From Bacteroidota bacterium (GTDB lineage Bacteria > Bacteroidota > Bacteroidia > AKYH767-A > JAHEYN01), in the NCBI GenBank assembly GCA_023251555.1, contig JAHEYN010000023.1, positions 1 to 41,848 on the forward strand: a stretch of 41,848 bases of DNA. The letters run 5' to 3'. The position numbers and the translations under genes were made by a program. The notes under the pieces were generated by a model. That model made no database searches, had not been told where the DNA came from, and saw only the letters and a program-made list of their open reading frames with translations. Each line of letters starts with the position of its first letter. Within the stretch, counting starts at the first letter, position 1. This document shows, piece after piece, positions 8,970-17,488 of this stretch.

Positions 8970-9772
8970 AAATACATTTTTATAAATATCACGGTACGGG
9001 CAATGATTTTATCATCATTGACGACAGGAATATGCGAATCAAGAGTCCCGGTAAAAAGCTTGCATCGGCGCTTTGCGACAGGCGTTTCGGAATCGGAGCC
9101 GACGGACTGATGTTTCTCCGGAAGCAGCAGGGTTACGACTTCAGGATGGTTTATTATAATTCGGACGGGAAAGAAAGCTCCATGTGCGGGAACGGCGGGC
9201 GGTGCATAGTGGCATTCGCAAAGCAAACCGGAATTCTACGGGGCAAAGAAGCTTCTTTCATTGCAATGGATGGTGTCCATAAAGCCATTCTTTTTAACAA
9301 TAAATGGGAGCGTGAAATGAAAATCAGGCTGCAGATGTCCGATGTCGGGAATATTCTGGAAGAGAACGAAGGCTGTGTGATGGATACAGGCTCTCCGCAT
9401 CTTGTGCAGTTTGTGAATGATATCCTGGAGAAGGATGTCACCCGGGAGGGGAGAGCGATCCGAAACAGCGCCCTCTTCAAAAAGAAAGGAATCAATGTGA
9501 ACTTTGTGCAGGAGGAACAGGGCAGGATTTTTGTCAGGACTTACGAGAGAGGCGTTGAAGCCGAGACCCTTTCTTGCGGAACAGGCGTTATTGCCGCCGC
9601 CCTTGCCTCGGCTTATGCCGGCCTCATAAAAACAGGGACGCAAAATAAAGTCAGGGTATCCACCCTCGGCGGGGAGCTTCTCGTGTGCTTTCAGAAAAAA
9701 GGCAGCGGATTCATGGATATATGGCTTGAAGGTCCCGCCACTTTTGTTTTTAAGGGAGAAGTAAATGTCTGA
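8966..9772 (+). CDS. dapF: Diaminopimelate epimerase
   Basis: A 268-residue DapF that interconverts LL- and meso-diaminopimelate for lysine and peptidoglycan synthesis. Both catalytic cysteines are present: Cys74 in MCGNGGRC and Cys204 in LSCGTG; the N-terminal GTGNDFIIID and the TGSPHLV segment are also typical. The ATG overlaps the previous stop codon (ATGA), suggesting translational coupling. The next gene overlaps its end by 8 bp. Confidence 0.97.
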   Translation: MKIHFYKYHGTGNDFIIIDDRNMRIKSPGKKLASALCDRRFGIGADGLMFLRKQQGYDFRMVYYNSDGKESSMCGNGGRCIVAFAKQTGILRGKEASFIAMDGVHKAILFNNKWEREMKIRLQMSDVGNILEENEGCVMDTGSPHLVQFVNDILEKDVTREGRAIRNSALFKKKGINVNFVQEEQGRIFVRTYERGVEAETLSCGTGVIAAALASAYAGLIKTGTQNKVRVSTLGGELLVCFQKKGSGFMDIWLEGPATFVFKGEVNV

Positions 9773-10322
9773 GGCTTTTATTTTCAGGGATGTGAAAGCC
9801 GCTTCCGCAGAAATCCTCCCGGAAGGCATCTTCATCATGCTCATCAATGCCTGTGACAGGCCTCCTCATCTCGCCCTGCTGACAGGAAGTAAAATATATG
9901 CGCTCAGCGCAAAAGGCCGTCAGGTAATGTTTCCCCTTGAAAAGCAACTCAGGCTGATAAAATCCAGAAAAATAAAATCATTATTTATAAAATTAAGTAA
10001 CAACATATATATATCTGATAATCAATTATTTAAAAAAGCCGAAAACAGTGTACTTTTATATGAAAAGGCAGCTCCCGGCATTGCTACCTGTCTTTCGCCG
10101 GTAAAGTTATTTTGCGCCAGTGTTTTTGGGGTGGATGTTTCCGGGGTGAATTTCATTTTTGATCTTCTGCCATTGCTGCAAAAAGATAATCTTGTTTCAG
10201 GTTATTATCATTTTTGGATGGAAGATGTTCTGATTGGAGGGAACTTTCATTTCCAGAAATACACCATGCAGGATATTTACGAAAGCATACGCCGCATGGA
10301 GCCTCACGAAATTATCGCCTGA
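9765..10322 (+). CDS. Protein of unknown function in dapF operon
   Basis: I do not recognise this 185-residue protein. It has no signal peptide or membrane helix and looks like a soluble alpha/beta protein: an N-terminal half with several beta-like stretches (GIFIMLINA, HLALLTGSKIYALS), a basic patch (LRLIKSRKIKSLFIK), and a C-terminal half with helical stretches and HFWMEDVLIGGNFHF. It overlaps dapF by 8 bp and shares TGATG with the following GNAT gene, so it is almost certainly translated. The stretch around 9955-10040 is clearly more AT-rich than its surroundings, which could reflect weak constraint there. Confidence 0.7.
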   Translation: MSEAFIFRDVKAASAEILPEGIFIMLINACDRPPHLALLTGSKIYALSAKGRQVMFPLEKQLRLIKSRKIKSLFIKLSNNIYISDNQLFKKAENSVLLYEKAAPGIATCLSPVKLFCASVFGVDVSGVNFIFDLLPLLQKDNLVSGYYHFWMEDVLIGGNFHFQKYTMQDIYESIRRMEPHEIIA

Positions 10323-10852
10323 TGCTTCAAGGAAAAAAACTGCGCCTGCGTGCCCTCGAGCCTTCGGATACTGAAGTGCTGTACCGCTGGGAGAACAGCT
10401 CTTCTGCATGGCTCGTCAGCGGTACGCTTACTCCATTCTCGAAACATGTGATTGCTCAATATATTTCATCTTCCCATAATGATATTTATATCAACAGGCA
10501 GCTGAGGCTGATGCTGGAGCCTCCCGGAGCAGATCCTGTCGGCTGCATAGACCTGTTTGACTTTGATCCTGCCAACAGGCGCGCAGGCGTTGGAATACTC
10601 ATCGGTGATGTTTCACAAAGAAGAAAAGGATATGCTTCCGAAGCCTTGTCTCTTCTCAGGGATTATTGCTTTGGGGTGCTTCACCTCCATCAGCTTTATG
10701 CACATATCGCTGCCGGAAACAAGGAGAGCATGGGACTTTTTATTAAGTGCGGATTTGAGGAGTCCGGAGTGCTGAAACAATGGTCATACCAACGGGAGCG
10801 ATGGATCGATGAACACATCATGCAGTGTATAAATAAAAATACCCGCACGTGA
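10322..10852 (+). CDS. GNAT family N-acetyltransferase, RimJ/RimL-like
   Basis: The start is the ATG within TGATG at 10322, coupled to the upstream stop, giving 176 residues; the open frame further upstream is not needed. The N-terminus LRLRALEPSDTEVLYRWEN and the acetyl-CoA-binding segment GVGILIGDVSQRRKGYASEAL followed by HLHQLYAHIAAGNKESMGLFIKCGF (shown here as location about residues 90-150) are typical of the RimJ/RimL-like GNAT group that acetylates protein N-termini, spermidine or small amines. The substrate is not predictable. The last codons overlap the GTG start of the cytochrome gene. Confidence 0.88.
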   Translation: MLQGKKLRLRALEPSDTEVLYRWENSSSAWLVSGTLTPFSKHVIAQYISSSHNDIYINRQLRLMLEPPGADPVGCIDLFDFDPANRRAGVGILIGDVSQRRKGYASEALSLLRDYCFGVLHLHQLYAHIAAGNKESMGLFIKCGFEESGVLKQWSYQRERWIDEHIMQCINKNTRT

Positions 10853-12831
10853 TATCCTCCCGGAGAAGAACGGTTTCTTTTCTTTTTTTTTCAGCCCTCA
10901 TCACAGTATCTGCTCCGCTTTTTTATTGCAGCCGTAATGAACAAAAACAATTTGTGTCCGGGGATACCCTGCAGTATGTGGGAATGGAGGCTTGCAGGAA
11001 ATGCCATGAGGATAAATACCGGACATTCATGGAAACAGGTATGGGCAAGTCCTTCGGGCCGGCCTCCAAAAGTAAGAGTTCAGGAAAGTTCGGAACACAT
11101 GCGAAGGTTTATGATAAACTCCTCGATTTTTATTATGTTCCTTACTGGGAAGGTGACAGCCTTTGCATCCTGGAATACAGGATGGAGAAAGATGACACTG
11201 TCTATAAAAGAACTGAAAAAATATCCTACATCATTGGGTCCGGGCAGCATACCAATTCCCATCTTATAGAGAAGGAAGGCTTCCTGTACCAGGCTCCTCT
11301 TACATTTTATACGCAGAAACAGCAGTGGGATCTTCCCCCCGGTTTTGAAGGAGGGCTGAATTCCCGCTTCGGCAGAATCATAGGCCTTGAATGCCTGAGT
11401 TGCCACAATGCGTATCCATCTCTTGTTCGTGGCTCTGAAAACAAGTATGATAAAATTCCTCATGGCATTGATTGTGAACGCTGCCACGGACCCGGTTCGC
11501 TTCATGTGAAGGAAAAATCCGACGGGCATATAACAGGTGCCGGTTCCTCAATTGTGAACCCCGCGAGGCTGCCGGCCGGCCTGCAGCTTGACCTCTGCTC
11601 CCGATGCCACCTGCAGGGCAACGCAGTGCTGAACGAAGGGAAATCATTTTACGACTTCCTGCCCGGGATGAAACTTTCAGATGTGATGAATGTGTTTGTA
11701 CCTGTTTATAAAGGCAGGGAAGAGGAGCATATCATGGCTTCTCATGTTGAAAGACTCAGGATGAGCCGGTGTTTCATTATGAGCAGGGAGAAGTCAAAGC
11801 ACGGACTTCCTGGCGGGAAGGAGCTAAGCTGCATCACATGCCACAATCCTCATTTAAGCGTGAAAGCCACGCCGGTAAATGTTTTCAATGCGGCATGCAA
11901 CGGATGCCACCATGAGCAGGATGCCCCGCTCTGCTCTGAAAGGGCTGAAGCACGTTCTCTTGTAAAGAATGATTGCTCCGGCTGCCACATGAAAAAAAAC
12001 GGGACCACGGATATTCCGCACGTGACCAATACGGATCATTATATCAGGAAATATCCCGCTAAGGCACTCAGCGGAGGGCATGAAGTTTTTGAAGGGCTTA
12101 CGTGCATTAACAATCCTGATCCTCCCGCCGGAGCAAAAGCCAGGGCCTGGCTGCAGTATTACGAGAAGTTCCGGGCAAATCCTGCCTTTCTTGACTCTGC
12201 AGGAAAATACCTGGAGAATAAAACGCCGACTGAAATAAAGAAGAATTTCCGTGATCTGGTGTACCTGTGCAGCCTCAGGAAAGATTATAAAAAAATTATC
12301 ACATACATCACCGCCCTTACCGTTTCGGTAAATATGGATTCCGGATTTTCACGGTTCTCCGCGGATAATGCCGATGCCTGGCTGAACTACAGGATAGGGG
12401 AAGCCTATTTTCACACGGGAGAATACTCGCATGCATTTGATTATTTCTCCAGGGCTTCCCGCCTTTCACCTTTCAACCCGGATTTCCGGAACAAGCAGGG
12501 AGCAGCGTTAATGCAGCTGGATAAACCCCTGGAGGCAAAAAAAATATTTGAAAAACTCTCTGTCGGATTTCCGGGTTTTATCCCTGCTCTCTCCAACCTC
12601 GGCTACCTGTATCTCCGGCTTGACGGAGATACCGCCCGTGCATCCGGCTTATATGCTGAGGCACTGGCTCTTGACCCTGACTATGAACCGGCGCTGCTCA
12701 ACAAGGCAGGTCTTATGGCATACGAGGGGAAATTTGCTTCAGCAGAAAAAATCCTGGAACATATCCTGAAAAAAAATCCTGCTAACCGGGATGCGCGTGC
12801 TGCTTTGAAGCAGCTAAAAGAAAGGCAGTGA
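10849..12831 (+). CDS. Heptaheme cytochrome c with C-terminal TPR domain
   Basis: The gene starts with GTG at 10849, overlapping the GNAT stop by 4 bp. The 660-residue product has a hydrophobic export signal (residues 9-26) ending in FYCSRN; the Cys lies where a lipid-modified Cys could be, but the -1 Tyr is not lipobox-like. Seven CXXCH haem sites follow: CRKCH, CLSCH, CERCH, CSRCH, CITCH, CNGCH and CSGCH, ending near residue 380. The arrangement resembles cytochrome c554-type multiheme proteins. Residues ~500-655 are TPRs (WLNYRIGEAYFHTGEY, YEPALLNKAGLMAYEGK). It probably works in the periplasm in electron transfer or as a haem-scaffold partner; no reductase or quinol oxidase gene lies nearby, so its partner is unknown. 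Confidence 0.85.
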   Translation: MISSRRRTVSFLFFSALITVSAPLFYCSRNEQKQFVSGDTLQYVGMEACRKCHEDKYRTFMETGMGKSFGPASKSKSSGKFGTHAKVYDKLLDFYYVPYWEGDSLCILEYRMEKDDTVYKRTEKISYIIGSGQHTNSHLIEKEGFLYQAPLTFYTQKQQWDLPPGFEGGLNSRFGRIIGLECLSCHNAYPSLVRGSENKYDKIPHGIDCERCHGPGSLHVKEKSDGHITGAGSSIVNPARLPAGLQLDLCSRCHLQGNAVLNEGKSFYDFLPGMKLSDVMNVFVPVYKGREEEHIMASHVERLRMSRCFIMSREKSKHGLPGGKELSCITCHNPHLSVKATPVNVFNAACNGCHHEQDAPLCSERAEARSLVKNDCSGCHMKKNGTTDIPHVTNTDHYIRKYPAKALSGGHEVFEGLTCINNPDPPAGAKARAWLQYYEKFRANPAFLDSAGKYLENKTPTEIKKNFRDLVYLCSLRKDYKKIITYITALTVSVNMDSGFSRFSADNADAWLNYRIGEAYFHTGEYSHAFDYFSRASRLSPFNPDFRNKQGAALMQLDKPLEAKKIFEKLSVGFPGFIPALSNLGYLYLRLDGDTARASGLYAEALALDPDYEPALLNKAGLMAYEGKFASAEKILEHILKKNPANRDARAALKQLKERQ

Positions 12832-12930
12832 TTCGCAACCGGTAAACGACAGAAGCCAGCTTAAAAATATCTTTTGCCTGATTTTATGGCGTCTTTTCTC
12901 ACTACGCGGAAGAACAATTATCTTTACCGC

Positions 12931-14262
12931 ATGTTTGAAAATCTTACCGATAAGCTGGAACGTGCCATCAAGGTACTGAAGGGCCACGGACGTATTTCTG
13001 AAGTAAACATCTCAGAAACCATGAAGGAGGTGCGTAAAGCCCTCCTGGATGCGGATGTTAATTATAAAATTGCCAAGCAGTTTACCGACACAGTGAAGGA
13101 AAAAGCGCTGGGGCAGAATGTCCTTACAGCGGTTTCGCCCGGCCAGATGATGGTGAAAATAGTGCACGATGAGCTGGCGGCACTCATGGGTGGAAGTCAC
13201 GCTGAGATAAGTCTGAAAGGCAACCCGGCTGTGGTTCTCATGTCCGGTCTTCAGGGTTCCGGTAAAACTACCCTTTCGGCCAAACTTGCCAGTTTCCTGA
13301 AAAACAAAAAAGGGAAATCTCCTATGCTCGTTGCCTGCGATGTATACCGCCCTGCGGCAATTGACCAGCTTAAAGTCCTCGGAGAACAGACTGGTATTTA
13401 TGTTTACGCAGAGCCGGAAAATAAAAACCCCGTGCAGATTTCACGCAGTGCCATTGCCTATGCGAAAGATCATGGCTTTGGAGTTGTGGTTATTGATACA
13501 GCAGGCCGGCTTGCTGTGGATGAAGATATGATGAAGGAGATAGAGGCGCTTAAAAATGCTGTTAACCCTTCGGAGACTCTTTTTGTAGTGGATGCCATGA
13601 CCGGGCAGGATGCAGTGAATACGGCAAAAGCTTTCCACGACAGACTGAACTTCGATGGCGTCGTACTTACCAAGATGGACGGGGATACAAGGGGAGGGGC
13701 GGCCATCTCCATACGTTCGGTGGTGAATAAACCTGTAAAATTTATTGGTACGGGCGAGAAAGTGGATGCGCTTGATGTGTTCTATCCCGAGCGGATGGCC
13801 GACAGGATACTGGGAATGGGTGATATCGTGACGCTGGTGGAAAAGGCTAAGGAGCAGTTTGATTCAGAAGAGGCTGCCAGGATACAGAAAAAGATTTATA
13901 AGAATCAGTTTAATTTTAACGATTTTCTCCAACAGCTCCAGCAGGTTAAGAAAATGGGAAATATAAAAGATATTGTTTCAATGATTCCAGGTGTGGGAAG
14001 GGCATTGAAGGATATTGATGTCAGCAATGACTCCTTCAAGGGGATAGAATCGATTATATATTCCATGACTCCCGGTGAGCGTGAAAACCCTGACATCATT
14101 AACGGGACCCGCAGGAAAAGGATATCCGAAGGAAGCGGCCGGAACATACAGGAGGTTAACAGGCTGATGAAGCAGTTTGAGGACATGAGGAAAATGATGA
14201 AAGGCCTTTCTGCCAAGGGAGCTGCGGCAAAGATGATGGATAAGCTTCCATTTCCAAGGTAA
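12931..14262 (+). CDS. ffh: Signal recognition particle protein Ffh
   Basis: The ATG at 12931 (MFENLTDKLERAIKVLKG) gives 443 residues and the standard Ffh N-terminus; the longer frame from a TTG at 12874 adds only non-conserved residues. The N domain is followed by the GTPase G domain with GLQGSGKTT, DVYRPAAIDQLK, DTAGRL and TKMDGDTRGG, and then the Met-rich M domain (MGNIKDIVSMIPGVG, NRLMKQFEDMRKMMKGL) that binds SRP RNA and signal sequences. It targets nascent membrane proteins to FtsY/SecYEG. folD follows 29 bp later. Confidence 0.97.
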   Translation: MFENLTDKLERAIKVLKGHGRISEVNISETMKEVRKALLDADVNYKIAKQFTDTVKEKALGQNVLTAVSPGQMMVKIVHDELAALMGGSHAEISLKGNPAVVLMSGLQGSGKTTLSAKLASFLKNKKGKSPMLVACDVYRPAAIDQLKVLGEQTGIYVYAEPENKNPVQISRSAIAYAKDHGFGVVVIDTAGRLAVDEDMMKEIEALKNAVNPSETLFVVDAMTGQDAVNTAKAFHDRLNFDGVVLTKMDGDTRGGAAISIRSVVNKPVKFIGTGEKVDALDVFYPERMADRILGMGDIVTLVEKAKEQFDSEEAARIQKKIYKNQFNFNDFLQQLQQVKKMGNIKDIVSMIPGVGRALKDIDVSNDSFKGIESIIYSMTPGERENPDIINGTRRKRISEGSGRNIQEVNRLMKQFEDMRKMMKGLSAKGAAAKMMDKLPFPR

Positions 14263-14291
14263 ATTTAGCTGATAAAACTGCTGTACTGTCT

Positions 14292-15173
14292 ATGAAATTA
14301 CTTGAAGGAAAACCGGTTGCCGAAGCCATCAGGGGAGAACTTTCAAAGGAGGTGGCAACTCTCATATTAAAAGGGGAGAGGCCTCCGCACCTCGCTGCCA
14401 TACTTGTTGGCAACAACCCTGCATCCCAGGCTTATATAGCCTCCAAGCAGAAGGCCTGCGAACAGATTGGATTTAAATCATCTTTGTTCCGCCTTGATGA
14501 AAAAATTACCGAAAAAGAGTTACTGGATAAAATAAGTCTTATCAATGAGGATTCCGCCATTGACGGTCTGATCGTTCAGTTGCCACTCCCTCCGCACATT
14601 CGGGTTGAGAGAGTTATTATGGAGATTGCCCCTTCGAAAGATGTGGACGGCTTTCACCCGCTGAATATCGGGAGGATGGTAAAAAATCTTCCCTGCTATA
14701 TTTCAGCTACTCCCTTCGGTATCCTGCAGCTTCTTGAGAGATATAATATTGAAACAGCAGGCAGGAGCTGCGTGATACTCGGGAGAAGCCAGATTGTGGG
14801 AACTCCCCTCAGCATTCTTCTTTCAAGAGATGCTTCTCCCGGTAATTGTACCGTTACTCTCTGCCACAGCAAAACTGCGGGCCTCGCGGACATTGCTGCA
14901 GGGGCGGATATTCTTGTTGCTGCCCTTGGCAGGCCCGGCTTTGTGAATGCCGGCATGGTCAGGGAGGGTGCTGTGGTAATAGATGTAGGTATCAATAAGA
15001 TCCCGGATAAAAACGCGAAGAGCGGCTACCGTCTTTGCGGAGATGTGGATTTTGAAAATGTTTCGGGGAAATGTTCTTACATCACTCCTGTTCCGGGAGG
15101 AGTGGGGCCAATGACCATCGTGAGCCTGCTTCAGAACACACTTAAAGCCGCGAAAAAAGAAGTTATCTTTTAG
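14292..15173 (+). CDS. folD: Bifunctional methylene-THF dehydrogenase/cyclohydrolase
   Basis: A 293-residue FolD that converts 5,10-methylene-THF to 10-formyl-THF in two steps, using NADP+. Motifs seen: YIASKQKACEQIGF with the catalytic Tyr/Lys pair, IVQLPLPPH, KDVDGFHPLNIGRM, the nucleotide-binding GRSQIVGTP, and the C-terminal PVPGGVGPMTI. It follows ffh by 29 bp. Its final 11 bp overlap the convergently transcribed DUF6580 gene. Confidence 0.97.
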   Translation: MKLLEGKPVAEAIRGELSKEVATLILKGERPPHLAAILVGNNPASQAYIASKQKACEQIGFKSSLFRLDEKITEKELLDKISLINEDSAIDGLIVQLPLPPHIRVERVIMEIAPSKDVDGFHPLNIGRMVKNLPCYISATPFGILQLLERYNIETAGRSCVILGRSQIVGTPLSILLSRDASPGNCTVTLCHSKTAGLADIAAGADILVAALGRPGFVNAGMVREGAVVIDVGINKIPDKNAKSGYRLCGDVDFENVSGKCSYITPVPGGVGPMTIVSLLQNTLKAAKKEVIF

Positions 15174-15687
15174 CCAGTACGGGGAACCTCGTTTCCGCAA
15201 GGTAAAAACCCCCGAAAAATATACCGTTAAACAGAATATCAGCGGCTGCCTCATTCCTTAAGAAGGGGAGGGCAGCAATATATGATTCCAAAAGCCCTGC
15301 AATGTTTTGCGGGTATAGAGTGCTGCCATACCATGCAGCAAAGTTGGTGAGAAGAAAGAACACAAGCGAGGAAAGGAGGGATGCTCCCGCTATGGGAAGG
15401 ACGCCTTTCTTTCCCTGTATCAGGATGCCCAGAAAAACGGTAAAAGCGAACGCGCCGTACACAGCCCACATGGTATTGTGAAACCCTATGAAAAGGTCGC
15501 TGACCAGCATGATTCCCATTGACAGCAGAAACGCAGCCCTTTTATCACTGAACTTTGCACCGGCAAACAGGGCGATTGCCCCCACAGCAGTGAAATTTGG
15601 GATGTAATGCCCTATCAGGCGGGTACCAATGCCCATCAGCATCAGCACAAGAATTACAAGGTTCCGGGAAGAGATTTCGGTTTTCAT
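15163..15687 (-). CDS. DUF6580-type membrane protein
   Basis: The ATG at 15687 (MKTEISSRNLVIL) is preferred over the open frame up to 15759, because a promoter box lies in between; this gives 174 residues. Five or six hydrophobic helices cover most of the protein. The segments RLIGHYIPNFTAVGAIALFAG and DLFIGFHNTMWAVYGAF match my memory of the DUF6580 family of putative membrane transport proteins related in build to S components of ECF-type transporters. The substrate is unknown. The gene converges on folD with an 11-bp overlap. Confidence 0.72.
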   Translation of the reverse strand: MKTEISSRNLVILVLMLMGIGTRLIGHYIPNFTAVGAIALFAGAKFSDKRAAFLLSMGIMLVSDLFIGFHNTMWAVYGAFAFTVFLGILIQGKKGVLPIAGASLLSSLVFFLLTNFAAWYGSTLYPQNIAGLLESYIAALPFLRNEAAADILFNGIFFGGFYLAETRFPVLAKR

Positions 15688-15707
15688 GGGATAGCGTATT
15701 ATGAAGG

Positions 15708-15715
15708 CAAAAGTA
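15708..15715 (-). promoter_or_regulatory. -7 box in front of the DUF6580 gene
   Basis: On the minus strand the sequence TACTTTTG is an exact TAnnTTTG box 20 bp before the ATG at 15687. No TTG is present at the expected -33 spacing, so the call rests on the -7 box alone. Confidence 0.4.
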
Positions 15716-15728
15716 AATAATTTTTTTA

Positions 15729-16163
15729 CTATGCACCTTTCATTACGTTGAACATCCACCGGATGCCAAAGCGATCTTTACAGGTTCCCCAGTAACCCCA
15801 AAACTCATCATGGGGCGCAACCCCATCTGTACCACCTTGTGAAAGTTCTTTATATAACCTGTTGGCTTCTTCCTTTGTATCGGGATTCAAGCTGATAGTA
15901 ACATTGTTTCCCTCAATCAGTTTGTGTCCCATGCTTTCCAGCATATCGGTTGCCATTAGTTGCGTACCGCCAAATATTGGTAATGCCACGTGCATCACTT
16001 TCTTTTTGTCGGCTTCGGAAAGTGCCGGTGTTCCATTTTGAGGTGGCATATCGCCCATTCGCATTATAGGATCTGAAAATTCTGTTTTAAAAACTTTCTT
16101 ATAGTGGTTAAATGCTTCTTCGGCATTACCCATGAAGTTTAAATAAATTGATACGTATGCCAT
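15729..16163 (-). CDS. PhnB-like VOC family protein
   Basis: A 144-residue protein of the glyoxalase/bleomycin-resistance (VOC) superfamily, PhnB-like group: YLNFMGNAEEAFNHYKKVF near the N-terminus, a VMHVALPIFGGTQLMATD strand, and WGYWGTCKDRFGIRWMFN at the C-terminus. Members of this group are often labelled 3-demethylubiquinone methyltransferase-like, but they lack a methyltransferase fold and their reactions are mostly unknown. It is the last gene of an AT-richer four-gene cassette (VOC, AHSA1, TfoX-N, membrane protein). Confidence 0.88.
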   Translation of the reverse strand: MAYVSIYLNFMGNAEEAFNHYKKVFKTEFSDPIMRMGDMPPQNGTPALSEADKKKVMHVALPIFGGTQLMATDMLESMGHKLIEGNNVTISLNPDTKEEANRLYKELSQGGTDGVAPHDEFWGYWGTCKDRFGIRWMFNVMKGA

Positions 16164-16202
16164 ATTAATTCGGGGGTTAAATTCTATTTTGTCTTTATTA
16201 CA

Positions 16203-16649
16203 CTATGCATCCGGAATTTCCGGCTCAACTAATTTCACCAATTTTTCTAACGATTCCTGCCAACCCAGATAGCACATTTCTGCCGGAATAGCAGATGGAA
16301 TTCCTTCCTGAATGATTTTAAGTTCTGTCCCGCAGGAAACTTTTTTGAACCAAACCGAAGTTATCATTTCTCCGGGAAGGTTCTGGTCCTCAAAAACATC
16401 AGAGTGCTTCAAAAATTCATCCGGTTTTATTTCCAAATATATACCACCCCAGGAGTGTCCGTGTCCTGTAGAAAAATTGGTAAATGACATTTTGTAACTC
16501 CCGCCCACACGCACATCTATGTTATGTATAGTACATAAAAATCCGTAAGGCGGAATCCAGGATGCAAGTGCATTGGGTTCAACAAATGCACGATAAACCT
16601 TTTCAGGAGAAGCTTTAAGAACTCTGTGTAATGTTACGCTGTTTGGCAT
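16203..16649 (-). CDS. AHSA1/SRPBCC domain protein
   Basis: A 148-residue SRPBCC (START/Bet v1-like) protein of the AHSA1 family: HRVLKASPEKVYRAFVEPNALASWIPP at the start and LGWQESLEKLVKLVE at the end are typical. These proteins have a hydrophobic cavity and are of unknown function, frequently found next to VOC and TfoX-N genes. An alternative GTG at 16685 overlaps the TfoX stop (GTGA) and would add 12 residues; the ATG at 16649 is closer to the usual family start. Confidence 0.85.
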   Translation of the reverse strand: MPNSVTLHRVLKASPEKVYRAFVEPNALASWIPPYGFLCTIHNIDVRVGGSYKMSFTNFSTGHGHSWGGIYLEIKPDEFLKHSDVFEDQNLPGEMITSVWFKKVSCGTELKIIQEGIPSAIPAEMCYLGWQESLEKLVKLVEPEIPDA

Positions 16650-16681
16650 TTTTATTTTTTGTTTACAAAGTTGAAAATTAT

Positions 16682-17023
16682 TCACTTTTTTTTCTTAGCC
16701 GCTTTTGCTTTTTTATTGAACTCGGTACACAGGCCAATCCAATAATCAAATTCCTTTTTTGTTTTCATTCCTTCTTCGCTCACGAATACATATCCCTTCA
16801 TTGGCCTGCCGGTAAAAACCATTTCCCTGCAACCATCCTTTTTGAGGGCCTCTTCGTAAACTTCGGGATCAATTCTGCACATCATTTCATCCTTCACAAC
16901 GCCAACACACATCTTGCCATTAAGCATAAAGCAAGTTCCTCCAAACATATGCTTTTCTTCAACTTTCGGAAAGTGTGCTATTGCCTCCCGGATTCTGTCG
17001 TTTAGTTTTTCGTTGAATGCCAT
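16682..17023 (-). CDS. TfoX/Sxy N-terminal domain protein
   Basis: A 113-residue protein with the TfoX N-domain pattern: VEEKHMFGGTCFMLNGKMCVGVVKD, MCRIDPE and GRPMKGYVFVSEEG, ending in a lysine tail (KKAKAAKKKK). The ATG at 17023 gives the usual family start (MAFNEKLNDRIREA); the upstream open frame runs into the membrane-protein gene. Full TfoX proteins regulate competence, but stand-alone N-domain proteins like this one are found widely, and a competence role is not implied. The next gene upstream ends 4 bp away. Confidence 0.85.
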   Translation of the reverse strand: MAFNEKLNDRIREAIAHFPKVEEKHMFGGTCFMLNGKMCVGVVKDEMMCRIDPEVYEEALKKDGCREMVFTGRPMKGYVFVSEEGMKTKKEFDYWIGLCTEFNKKAKAAKKKK

Positions 17024-17027
17024 TGAT

Positions 17028-17420
17028 TTATTTCTTAACAATTTTACTTGCAAGGAAAGCGAACAAACCAAGTATCAAACCAAAAAGTACACCAAAGCAG
17101 GGACCAGCCAGTAACATCATTAATCTTGGATGCTCAGGCATAGGCATTTTAGCTGCCATTGTGGCTTCTTCAATGTGCCCTGCAATGTAGGTGTGATAAA
17201 AAAGAATATGTGCAGAAGTGATCCATACACTATTCAATAAACTGACACAGAAGCCATGCAAAAAATACTTGGCGGGGACTTTCTTTGCAATGAAGTAAGC
17301 GCAGATAATAAAAATAAACAGCCAGAAAACCAGTTCAATGTTTCCGGGAATAATAAATACGGTAGCAAAAGCCATTGCCAATCCGAACAGCGAAAGTTGA
17401 AAGATTAATTTCCAATTCAT
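17028..17420 (-). CDS. Small membrane protein of unknown function
   Basis: A 130-residue protein with four predicted membrane helices (LFGLAMAFATVFIIP, LVFWLFIFIICAYFIA, LLNSVWITSAHILFYH and GVLFGLILGLFAFLAS). I do not recognise a family. Between helices 3 and 4 is a loop with HIEEATMAAKMPMPEHPR, a His/Met-containing stretch. It is the first gene of the AT-richer minus-strand cassette and lies 4 bp before the TfoX-N gene, so it is probably cotranscribed with it. Confidence 0.65.
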   Translation of the reverse strand: MNWKLIFQLSLFGLAMAFATVFIIPGNIELVFWLFIFIICAYFIAKKVPAKYFLHGFCVSLLNSVWITSAHILFYHTYIAGHIEEATMAAKMPMPEHPRLMMLLAGPCFGVLFGLILGLFAFLASKIVKK

Positions 17421-17488
17421 TTTGACGTTTTTTAATTGTTATGTTCCGAAGGTAATAATTTTAGCTGTAAGCCATACGATTCAAAGAT

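Noticed and set aside
10849-10940. Lipoprotein lipobox in the heptaheme cytochrome
   Set aside because: The Cys in FYCS has a Tyr at -1 and does not fit the lipobox; a plain signal peptide or anchor is equally likely.
12874-12930. TTG start extending ffh by 19 residues
   Set aside because: The extra residues are not part of the Ffh N domain; the ATG at 12931 begins with the conserved MFENLTDKL.
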